A stretch of DNA of 64,000 bases, from contig CAKSHT010000001.1 in the NCBI GenBank assembly GCA_934457235.1, positions 18,622-82,621 of the forward strand. Direction: 5' to 3'. The notes below the pieces were generated by a model. That model ran no database searches and was not told the DNA's origin. It saw nothing but the letters and a program-made list of their open reading frames with translations. The stretch is from an uncultured Oscillospiraceae bacterium. GTDB taxonomy: Bacteria > Bacillota > Clostridia > Oscillospirales > Ruminococcaceae. Below are positions 33,349 to 42,235 of this stretch, in pieces (the first letter of the stretch is position 1; each line of letters opens with the position of its first letter). The translations under genes were made by a program, and so were the position numbers.

Positions 33349-34516
33349 CGCCGACCTCCTTTTCCGGGGCTTCCGCGGGGTTTTCCGGTTCGTCAGGCTC
33401 GTCAGGCTCGTCCGTTATCGGGGTGGCTATCGGCTTCCGGGGCTTGCGGCTCTTAACTGCGCCGTCTATCGGCGGGGTGTTGTAGCGGTACTTCGCGGGA
33501 AGCTCTATCTCCTGCGTGTCCGTCAGCTTGATGCCGCCCTGCTGAAGCTTGTTCTTGTTTCCCTCAAAGGAGCTGATGTAGTTGCGCTTCCACCAGATGA
33601 CGTTCTCAACGATGGTGTCGAAGCAGCCGGAAAGCGCGTTTGTAATCAGCAGCGCGAACACAAAGCACATCTCGACCTTGCCGAAATAGCGGAACATCAT
33701 CACGGTGTAGCCAAGGACTATTCCGTAAATCACGCGGGCTGCGCGGCGCTTCGGGAGTAAATAAGGCTCCGCCGCCATGAAGATTATGCCGAACAGCAGC
33801 GAGCCGGTGGAAAGCTCATAGAAAACGGACATCAGCGGACTTACGCCGATACGCGGATAAAGCGCGGAAATTCCCGCCACCGTAGCTATCGCAGAGATCA
33901 TGGCGGTGAAGCTGGTGGAGTGCTTTATCAGCATACATATCCCTATGACGAGTATTACCAGGATATTCACGGTGCCTGTCGCGCCGGGGACGTTTCCGAG
34001 AAGTATGTCAAGAGGGGACTGCGTGGGCACGGTGCCGAGCTTCATGGTATACTCCACCGAGCGCGCCAGGGTGCCGGTGTATTCTGAGAACATCGGGATA
34101 ACTTCGCCTGCGCGTGGATAGTACAGCATGTCGCCGGGGTAGCATATTATCAGAAACGCCGCTGCGATGGCGGGCGGGGAGAACACCAGGTTCTCATTTC
34201 CGCCGAAGATATGCTTGCCGAGTGCAACGCATATCACCGCCGCCAGTCCGGCTAGTATGTGCGGTATACCGGCGGGCATCAGCATCGCGCAGGAAAGTCC
34301 CCAGAACCATATCGCGGGGTCCTTCGCGTCGTATTTTATTCTGCGTATCCGGCAGCACGCCCAGTCAGTCAGCATGCAGAATATTATGCACACCGCCGAA
34401 ATGATTATCGGTCTGATACCCCCGCGGAACACCGCCGGGATAAGCAGAGCCGCCATGAATACAAAGCGCTCCAGATACAGCTTGCGCGGATCGCGCTCAG
34501 TTATAGGGGTTATCAT
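33341..34516 (-). CDS. rnfD: RnfD/NqrB-type membrane subunit
   Basis: A 391-residue membrane protein with about ten helices and a Pro/Glu-rich cytoplasmic tail (after about residue 335). The block SPLDILLGNVPGATGTVNIL aligns with the conserved RnfD/NqrB DALLGNIPGSIGETS region. The usual covalent-FMN motif (SGAT-type Thr just before that block) is not obvious; the corresponding stretch reads KLGTVPTQSPLD. The flavin site may therefore be lost or shifted. It overlaps the rpe stop by 4 nt (ATGA) and is the first Rnf gene of the operon. Confidence 0.82.
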   Translation of the reverse strand: MITPITERDPRKLYLERFVFMAALLIPAVFRGGIRPIIISAVCIIFCMLTDWACCRIRRIKYDAKDPAIWFWGLSCAMLMPAGIPHILAGLAAVICVALGKHIFGGNENLVFSPPAIAAAFLIICYPGDMLYYPRAGEVIPMFSEYTGTLARSVEYTMKLGTVPTQSPLDILLGNVPGATGTVNILVILVIGICMLIKHSTSFTAMISAIATVAGISALYPRIGVSPLMSVFYELSTGSLLFGIIFMAAEPYLLPKRRAARVIYGIVLGYTVMMFRYFGKVEMCFVFALLITNALSGCFDTIVENVIWWKRNYISSFEGNKNKLQQGGIKLTDTQEIELPAKYRYNTPPIDGAVKSRKPRKPIATPITDEPDEPDEPENPAEAPEKEVGDE

Positions 34517-35166
34517 TCGGCTCCTTTCTGCGGAGCTTTCAGTGCGGCGTCAGCCAGCGCCATGTCCTCCGCCTTGAAAAGTCCAGTACCGGCTACGAGT
34601 ACGTTCGCCCCGGCTTCCTTTACAAGCGGCGCGGTCTTTGCGTTTATCCCGCCGTCCACCTCGATGTCAAGGTCGCCGCCAGCGTATTCGCGCAGCTGGC
34701 GTATCTTGTCGAGAGTCTCCGGAATGAACGCCTGTCCGCCGTAGCCAGGCTCCACGGTCATCACAAGAACCATGTCGCACAGGGAGAGCAGCGGATACAC
34801 CTCCTCGGCGGGAGTGCCCGGCTTTATCGCCAGCGCGGACTTTATCCCGAACGAGCGGATAAGCTCCAGCGTCTGCACGGCGCTGCTGCTGCTTTCCAGG
34901 TGGAAGCTGATGAGATCCGCCCCGGCTTCCGCGAAGAACTTTATCTGGCTCATCGGGTCGTTTACCATCAGATGCACGTCCAGGAACATGTCCGTCGCCC
35001 TGCGCACGCATTTCAGCACCGGACTGCCGTAGGTTATCTGCTCCACGAATGCGCCGTCCATCACATCGAAGTGTATCCAGTCAACGCCTGCCGCCTTGCA
35101 GCGGGAAAGCTCCCCGATTATATTCGAAAGATCGCAGGCGAGCAGCGACGCAGATGTCTTTATCAT
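34513..35166 (-). CDS. rpe: Ribulose-phosphate 3-epimerase
   Basis: A 217-residue TIM-barrel enzyme interconverting ribulose 5-phosphate and xylulose 5-phosphate in the pentose phosphate pathway. Motifs: SASLLACDLSNI, HFDVMDGAFV, DVHLMVNDP, VMTVEPGYGGQAF and IEVDGGIN, including metal-binding His and Asp residues. The ATG at 35166 gives the family-typical length; the open frame upstream to 35448 crosses the promoter and is rejected. It leads the operon rpe-rnfD-rnfE-rnfA and overlaps rnfD by 4 nt, an unusual partnership. Confidence 0.96.
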   Translation of the reverse strand: MIKTSASLLACDLSNIIGELSRCKAAGVDWIHFDVMDGAFVEQITYGSPVLKCVRRATDMFLDVHLMVNDPMSQIKFFAEAGADLISFHLESSSSAVQTLELIRSFGIKSALAIKPGTPAEEVYPLLSLCDMVLVMTVEPGYGGQAFIPETLDKIRQLREYAGGDLDIEVDGGINAKTAPLVKEAGANVLVAGTGLFKAEDMALADAALKAPQKGAE

Positions 35167-35224
35167 GTTATCATATCCTTGTTTTATACAGTATTTTACA
35201 GGTACAGTATACCCATACATATAT

Positions 35225-35253
35225 ATTCTATAATAAATATGATTTTTCGTCAA
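35225..35253 (-). promoter_or_regulatory. Promoter for the rpe-Rnf operon
   Basis: Minus-strand TTGACG (35248-35253), 17 bp, TAGAAT (35225-35230), about 60 bp upstream of rpe. Confidence 0.65.
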
Positions 35254-35358
35254 TAAGCTGGGCGGATTTTTTTCGGTTTTTTGTGGGAAAGCGTGAAAAT
35301 TTCCGAAATACGCCGCTTTTGCGCTGAGATATTTGTATATTTTTCTCCGGGTCGGCTC

Positions 35359-37043
<1,685 letters not shown>

Positions 37044-37081
37044 TAAGGTTAATTCTGATTATAGGAAAATATTCCGGACTG

Positions 37082-37117
37082 AAAGGCGCTGCATAGGGCA
37101 GCGCCTTTAATTTTTTC
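37082..37117 (+). terminator. Intrinsic terminator after guaB
   Basis: AAAGGCGCTGC pairs with GCAGCGCCTTT (with a 5-6 nt loop) and is followed by a T-rich tail ending TTTTTT. Confidence 0.9.
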
Positions 37118-37125
37118 AGAAAACC

Positions 37126-37155
37126 GTGACAAATCCCGCCGCCCGGTTGTATTAT
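37126..37155 (+). promoter_or_regulatory. Promoter candidate for the sigma/anti-sigma pair
   Basis: GTGACA (37126-37131), 18 bp, TATTAT (37150-37155), about 34 bp upstream of the sigma factor gene. A sigma-A match of medium quality; autoregulation by the ECF factor cannot be judged. Confidence 0.45.
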
Positions 37156-37188
37156 TTATGAAAGGCCTTTCAAGACGGAGGAGTAACA

Positions 37189-37671
37189 ATGGACGAACAG
37201 GAACTGACCCGGCTGGTGGAGAAATTCAGCGGCACGGTGTACAGGGCGGCTTACTGCTGTCTGCGGAATTCAGCGGACGCCGACGACATAACCCAGGACG
37301 CGTTTCTTGCGCTGTATACTTCCGGCGCGGAATTCACCGGGGACGAGCACGTCAAGGCGTGGCTTATACGCGTGGCGATAAACCGGTGCAGGAACCTCCT
37401 GCGGTCGTTCAGATACCGCACGACCGTTCCGCTCGACGAAGCCGGGGAGCTTCCGGCGGAACCGGAGCGCCATGACAGCCTGCTCCCGGTTATAATGAAA
37501 ATGAAACCGAAGTACCGGGTGGTGCTGTACATGTTCTATTACGAGGATATGCCGGTGAAGCAGATCGCGGAAATTCTCGGCGAGAAGCCCACGGCGGTGA
37601 CTACCAGGCTTTCAAGGGCGCGTCAGCAGTTAAAGCAGCTTCTTGTAAAGGAGGGCTACGATGAGTATTGA
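37189..37671 (+). CDS. ECF-type RNA polymerase sigma factor
   Basis: A 160-residue sigma-70 family protein of the ECF type with region 2 (YRAAYCCLRNSADADDITQDAFLALYT, about residues 18-46) and region 4 (RVVLYMFYYEDMPVKQIAEIL and AVTTRLSRARQQLKQLL, about 109-152) and no region 1 or 3. It redirects RNA polymerase to a special promoter set. GGAGGAG precedes the ATG. The downstream gene, a single-pass membrane protein starting inside its 3' end, is its likely anti-sigma factor. Confidence 0.93.
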   Translation: MDEQELTRLVEKFSGTVYRAAYCCLRNSADADDITQDAFLALYTSGAEFTGDEHVKAWLIRVAINRCRNLLRSFRYRTTVPLDEAGELPAEPERHDSLLPVIMKMKPKYRVVLYMFYYEDMPVKQIAEILGEKPTAVTTRLSRARQQLKQLLVKEGYDEY

Positions 37672-38842
37672 AAAAAGGCTCAGGGACAGCTTCTCTGAGA
37701 TAACTCCCCCGACCGACAACGGAACTATTGTAAGAAACGTTATTGAAAGGGCGGAAAATATGGATAAGAATGAAAACAGAAAACCGCGTTCCAAACGCGT
37801 GTTCGTGGCAGTATTCGCGGCAGCGGCGGTGCTCGCGGCGGCGACGGTGAGCGTCGGAGCGGCTACCGGCTGGAACTTCAACAGCGCATTCAGCCAGGTG
37901 AACCAGAATGTGGCGGATACCCACGGCGCTTATACAATAAAGGCGTATTCCACCGAGGAAGCGGAGCAGGAGCGTAACTCCGAAAGCGCTCAGCCCGCGA
38001 TATCCGGAGAGCAGACGGCGTTCGATTATCTTTCCGGCGGCAAGGAACTCGACCTGTGGTATACATTCGATGATTTCAAACTGAACATCAAGGGCGTATG
38101 CGCGGACGATTACATGGCGTATGTCATGTTTGACATCGTGTTCGACGAGGATTTTGACTATTCAGCAAAGGCAGGCTGGACTGCATGGGGGATCTCTACC
38201 CTTGCAGAGGCTGTGGATAAGTCCCTTGATGAACAGCCTGCGCTCGGAATGGTGGGTCAGATAGGCGAGGACGTCGTTTCGCAGGAGGGAAATATCCTGC
38301 ACTGCTATACGAACCCGAGAATGTACAATGAATATACATGGGGCGGCAAGACGCTGACCCTGGATTTCATGAACATATCAAGAGTGGCTGTGGGCACGTC
38401 CGAGCATGGCGAAATGGTATGCCAGGACGAAGAGGTGCTTTCATTCGGCGAGGACGGACTGCACGTCGAGATACCGATAGATTTCCCGATATTTGAAACC
38501 ACCACCTGGGAGATAAACCAGCCGATAGACCTTGCGACAAACGAGGGCAACCGCAGCTGGTACGGCGACGAGCTTCCCGCTACTGTGAAGTATTTCAGCG
38601 CAACTCCGCTGTCATGGCGTATTTATGTCGAGGCGGACACCTCCGGCTTTGGCAAGGGCGACGCATACGATATCGACGTAGAAGTCAAGGCGGGGGACAA
38701 GACCCTAGAGATAATCAGCGGCGTCGGCTCGGGCTGGACGGACGACAACGGTCAGGGCGAAACACAGCAGTTCTCACAGCCGATAAACCCTGCGGATATC
38801 ACATCAATAACCGTCTGCGGTAAGACGTTCGAGCTTAAATAA
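37661..38842 (+). CDS. Probable anti-sigma factor, single-pass membrane protein (DUF4179-like)
   Basis: A 393-residue protein with a short cytoplasmic N-terminus (1-46) that begins MSIEKRLRDSFSEITPP, one transmembrane helix (about 47-67, rich in Ala/Val) and a large extracellular domain. The layout is that of DUF4179-type anti-sigma factors paired with ECF sigma factors in Clostridia; the domain name is tentative. It overlaps the sigma gene by 11 nt, which favours balanced synthesis. The outer domain presumably senses an envelope signal. A terminator follows. Confidence 0.78.
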   Translation: MSIEKRLRDSFSEITPPTDNGTIVRNVIERAENMDKNENRKPRSKRVFVAVFAAAAVLAAATVSVGAATGWNFNSAFSQVNQNVADTHGAYTIKAYSTEEAEQERNSESAQPAISGEQTAFDYLSGGKELDLWYTFDDFKLNIKGVCADDYMAYVMFDIVFDEDFDYSAKAGWTAWGISTLAEAVDKSLDEQPALGMVGQIGEDVVSQEGNILHCYTNPRMYNEYTWGGKTLTLDFMNISRVAVGTSEHGEMVCQDEEVLSFGEDGLHVEIPIDFPIFETTTWEINQPIDLATNEGNRSWYGDELPATVKYFSATPLSWRIYVEADTSGFGKGDAYDIDVEVKAGDKTLEIISGVGSGWTDDNGQGETQQFSQPINPADITSITVCGKTFELK

Positions 38843-38855
38843 GGCATTACATCAG

Positions 38856-38890
38856 CCGGGGCGGAGCTATTCCGCTCCGGTATTTGTTTT
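38856..38890 (+). terminator. Intrinsic terminator after the anti-sigma gene
   Basis: CCGGGGCGGA pairs with TCCGCTCCGG, followed by TATTTGTTTT. Confidence 0.8.
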
Positions 38891-38927
38891 ACGCCGGGCA
38901 AGTGAAGCGGCGTATTTCCGGGAGATG

Positions 38928-38959
38928 ATACCCACAGTCAGCAGCTGTGGGTATTTTTT
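38928..38959 (+). terminator. Second terminator before nadE
   Basis: A perfect 10-bp stem ATACCCACAG/CTGTGGGTAT with a 7-nt loop is followed by a T-run; it insulates nadE from upstream transcription. Confidence 0.85.
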
Positions 38960-38971
38960 CGTCCGTGCCAC

Positions 38972-39000
38972 TTGATTTTCTGATGAAAAGTGTATATAAT
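38972..39000 (+). promoter_or_regulatory. Promoter for nadE
   Basis: TTGATT (38972-38977), 17 bp, TATAAT (38995-39000), 53 bp upstream of the chosen ATG. Confidence 0.8.
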
Positions 39001-39053
39001 ATAAAATGGATAACAATATAAATCACCCGGAGAGGGTACAAGGAGCAGAACAG

Positions 39054-40967
39054 ATGAAGGACGGATTTATAAAAGTCGCCGCCGGTACGCCGGATATAAA
39101 GGTCGCTGACTGTGAATACAACCGCGCGGAGATAACCGCGCTCATAGATAAGGCTCACGCAGGCGGAGTGCGTATACTGGTGCTTCCGGAGCTGTGCATA
39201 ACCGGATACACCTGTCAGGATCTCTTTTTCCAGCAGGCGCTTCTGGACGGCGCGCTGAACGCCCTCCGGGAGATCACCGGGCATACCGCCGGCATGGACA
39301 TGCTCGTCGCTGTCGGCTGCCCGCTGCGCTTCCGCGGGGAGCTGTATAACTGCGCCGTTGTCATCAAGGACGGCAAGCTGCTTGGCGTCGTTCCGAAAAA
39401 GTTCCTGCCGAATTACAACGAGTTCTACGAAAAGCGTCACTTCACCGCAGCGCCGGAGGGTCAGTTCGATATAGAACTGTTCGGCGAGTGTGTGCCGTTC
39501 GGTCTGGGGCTTCTGTTCGAGTGCCGCGAGATCCCGGAGCTGGTTTTCGCCGCGGAACTCTGCGAGGATCTGTGGGCGGCGGAGCCGCCGAGCATCTCCC
39601 TGGCGCTGGGCGGGGCGACGGTGATCGCTAACCTCTCCGCCAGCAACGAAACGATCGGCAAGGATATGTACCGCCGCGACCTGGTGAACAGCCAGTCCGC
39701 AAGGCTGCTGTGCGGCTACGTCTACGCGAGCGCAGGCTCCGGAGAGAGTACGCAGGACCTGGTGTTCAGCGGTCACGATATCATCGCCGAGAACGGAATT
39801 GTCCTTGCGGAGAGCAGACTGTACTCCACGGGACTGACAGTAACTGAAATAGACGTCCAGAAGCTTGCTTCCGAGCGCCGCAGGAACACCAGCTTCACCG
39901 GCGGAGTACGTCCGGGAATGCGCCGCGTTCCGTTCAGCATGGGGATCTCAGAAACTACGCTCACTCGTACCGTCGTGTGTACGCCGTTCGTACCGCAGAC
40001 CTCCGCTGAAAAGGACAGGCGCTGCGAGGATATCCTGACCATGCAGGCGCACGGACTTGAAAAGCGTATCCGTCATACTAACGCCAGGACGCTGGTTATA
40101 GGAATTTCCGGCGGCCTGGATTCCACGCTGGCTCTGCTGGTCTGCGTGGAGGCAATGAAGCTCCTGGGACGTCCGGCTTCTGATATACTCGCCGTGACAA
40201 TGCCGTGCTTCGGTACGACAAAGCGTACCCGCAGCAATGCCGAGCGGCTGTGCGAACTGCTGGGAACGCAGCTCCGGGTCATTGACATCGCGGATTCCGT
40301 GAAGCAGCATTTCAGGGACATCGGGCATGACGAGAGCAACCACAACGTCGTCTACGAGAACGGCCAGGCGCGGGAGCGCACAAAGATACTTATGGACCTT
40401 GCGAACGCCGAGAATGGAATGGTAGTCGGCACCGGCGATCTGTCTGAACTGGCGCTCGGCTGGGCGACCTACAACGGCGACCACATTTCCATGTACGGCG
40501 TGAACGCGTCAGTCCCGAAAACGCTGGTGCGGCACATCGTCAAATATTACGCGGGCACCGTGGAGAACGCGGAGCTTCGCGAGGTGCTCATGAGCATTTT
40601 CGACACGCCGGTCAGTCCGGAGCTTCTTCCGGCGGACGAAAACGGCAATATCGCGCAGATCACGGAGGACCTGGTAGGTCCCTACGAGCTGCATGACTTC
40701 TTCCTGTACAACGGCATAAGATGGTGCTTCCCGCCGAGAAAGGTTTTCAGACTGGCGGAGTACGCATTCGACGGCAGCTACGACCGCGAAACAATACTCA
40801 AATGGCTGCGGACGTTCTACAGACGGTTCTTCTCGCAGCAGTTCAAGAGAAGCTGCCTGCCGGACGGCGTGAAGGTCGGTTCAGTTACCCTCTCTCCGCG
40901 CGGGGACTGGAGAATGCCGAGCGACGCTTCCGCCGCGCTGTGGCTCAGGGAGCTTGAGCAGCTCTGA
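39054..40967 (+). CDS. nadE: NAD+ synthase (glutamine-hydrolysing)
   Basis: A 637-residue fusion of an N-terminal nitrilase-like glutaminase domain and a C-terminal NAD synthetase domain. The glutaminase Glu-Lys-Cys triad is visible in LPELCITGYT, KKFLPNYNEFYEKRHF and AAELCEDLW. The synthetase PP-loop is GISGGLDSTLALL (near residues 350-362), with GTGDLSELALGW later. It amidates nicotinate adenine dinucleotide using glutamine-derived ammonia. The ATG at 39054 follows AAGGAG; the upstream ATG at 39006 lies at the transcript start and is unlikely. Confidence 0.96.
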   Translation: MKDGFIKVAAGTPDIKVADCEYNRAEITALIDKAHAGGVRILVLPELCITGYTCQDLFFQQALLDGALNALREITGHTAGMDMLVAVGCPLRFRGELYNCAVVIKDGKLLGVVPKKFLPNYNEFYEKRHFTAAPEGQFDIELFGECVPFGLGLLFECREIPELVFAAELCEDLWAAEPPSISLALGGATVIANLSASNETIGKDMYRRDLVNSQSARLLCGYVYASAGSGESTQDLVFSGHDIIAENGIVLAESRLYSTGLTVTEIDVQKLASERRRNTSFTGGVRPGMRRVPFSMGISETTLTRTVVCTPFVPQTSAEKDRRCEDILTMQAHGLEKRIRHTNARTLVIGISGGLDSTLALLVCVEAMKLLGRPASDILAVTMPCFGTTKRTRSNAERLCELLGTQLRVIDIADSVKQHFRDIGHDESNHNVVYENGQARERTKILMDLANAENGMVVGTGDLSELALGWATYNGDHISMYGVNASVPKTLVRHIVKYYAGTVENAELREVLMSIFDTPVSPELLPADENGNIAQITEDLVGPYELHDFFLYNGIRWCFPPRKVFRLAEYAFDGSYDRETILKWLRTFYRRFFSQQFKRSCLPDGVKVGSVTLSPRGDWRMPSDASAALWLRELEQL

Positions 40968-40991
40968 TAAAATGGTATCTGGGGTGTAATT

Positions 40992-41618
40992 ATGCTGGAC
41001 GGGATTAAAAGGCGATTGCTTCATTTTGACACCGACGGGGTGAGCATAGTTTCCGACTTCGTTTCCGCAAGGCAGGCAAGAGCCGGAATGCTCCGCCGGA
41101 CGGTGCATGCGTGCTTCTATATTCAGTGCGCGGCGGCTCTGCTGTGCGTCATAATAGGATTTTCGGCGGGTGGAGCCGTTACCGGCGTCCTGTTCACCGT
41201 GGGGGCGCTGGCTTCCGCGGCGGCTGCGCTGATGGCAGTCCCCGGAGATCCGCTGATCGGCACGGTCAGTTACATTCTTAACCTGGTGTACTCGGTGATC
41301 TGCTTCGCGGTGGGCGGCGCGTTCACTGTGTGCGGGGCGATCATGCTCATATCCGCGCTGGCGGCGCTCGTCAGCTTCGCGGCGGGGTATTTCAGGGGAT
41401 TCCTGCTGAGTTACCCGGCTTCCGCGATAAGCGCGGAAAATTACACGCTCACCGGGGATATCCCGGCGAATGAAATAAAGGAGGAAGCCCCGCAGCCGGC
41501 TTCCGGGCCTGTGCGCTCGGAGCTTATGCTTATCGCGGAGCAGGTGGCGCAGATAATGTCAGCGCCGCAGGATAACGACAGAAGGGGGAACATTCACGAT
41601 GAACATGAAGGTTCGTAA
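40992..41618 (+). CDS. Four-helix membrane protein of unknown function
   Basis: A 208-residue protein with about four transmembrane helices (roughly residues 40-60, 62-82, 90-110 and 115-138) rich in Ala, Gly and Val, and a hydrophilic C-terminal tail of about 65 residues. I do not recognise the family. GGGGTG precedes the ATG. The gene lies 24 nt after nadE, and its last 20 nt overlap the Gx-type transporter gene, so it belongs to the same transcription unit. Confidence 0.75.
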   Translation: MLDGIKRRLLHFDTDGVSIVSDFVSARQARAGMLRRTVHACFYIQCAAALLCVIIGFSAGGAVTGVLFTVGALASAAAALMAVPGDPLIGTVSYILNLVYSVICFAVGGAFTVCGAIMLISALAALVSFAAGYFRGFLLSYPASAISAENYTLTGDIPANEIKEEAPQPASGPVRSELMLIAEQVAQIMSAPQDNDRRGNIHDEHEGS

Positions 41619-42174
41619 GGTGGCGCTGTGTGCGCTGTTCATCTGTATTGCGGCGGTGCTTTCAGCGGTGGAAACCTGGCTTCCGCCGATATGCGCGCTT
41701 CCCGGAGTGCGCGTCGGTCTGGGGAACATCGTGACGATGTTCATGCTTTACATAGGCGGAAAATGGAGCAGCGGCGAGGCTATGGTCGTTGTGATCTTAC
41801 GGTGCTTCGTGGCGGCGTTCATAACCGGTATGGTCATGAACCTGTTCTACGGAGTGATGGGCGGTATATGCTCCCTGGGGACTATGCTTCTCCTGCGCCG
41901 CATTCTCCCGCAGAAGAACCGCGAAAACTGGCTGCCCGTAGTCGGCGTCGGCGGAGCGCTGGCGCATATCGCGGGGCAGATGCTCACCGCGGTCATCATC
42001 TACAATAACATATTCGTCCTGGCGTATACGCCGATACTGATGGCTTCCGCGATAATCGGCGGCGCTTTTACGGGTATCTGCACGATGATGCTTCTCAAGA
42101 AGCTCAGCCCGAACATACTCAATGATATCCGCATGAACGACGCCCCCGGCAGCGTAAAGACCAAGGAAATATGA
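41599..42174 (+). CDS. Gx transporter family protein (heptaprenyl diphosphate synthase component I-like)
   Basis: A 191-residue polytopic membrane protein with the family pattern ALFICIAAVLSAVETWLP, then GVRVGLGNIVTMFMLY and CSLGTMLLLRRILP. Such proteins are usually annotated as Gx transporter or heptaprenyl diphosphate synthase component I (Hpre_diP_synt_I) and look like ECF S-components; the true substrate is unknown. AGGGGG precedes the ATG, which lies inside the end of the previous gene. polA follows after 61 nt. Confidence 0.82.
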   Translation: MNMKVRKVALCALFICIAAVLSAVETWLPPICALPGVRVGLGNIVTMFMLYIGGKWSSGEAMVVVILRCFVAAFITGMVMNLFYGVMGGICSLGTMLLLRRILPQKNRENWLPVVGVGGALAHIAGQMLTAVIIYNNIFVLAYTPILMASAIIGGAFTGICTMMLLKKLSPNILNDIRMNDAPGSVKTKEI

Positions 42175-42235
42175 ACAGCGTGGTATGCGGGTGCACTGGC
42201 GCCCGCGTATCCGTTTCCAGACCAAAGGAGAAACC

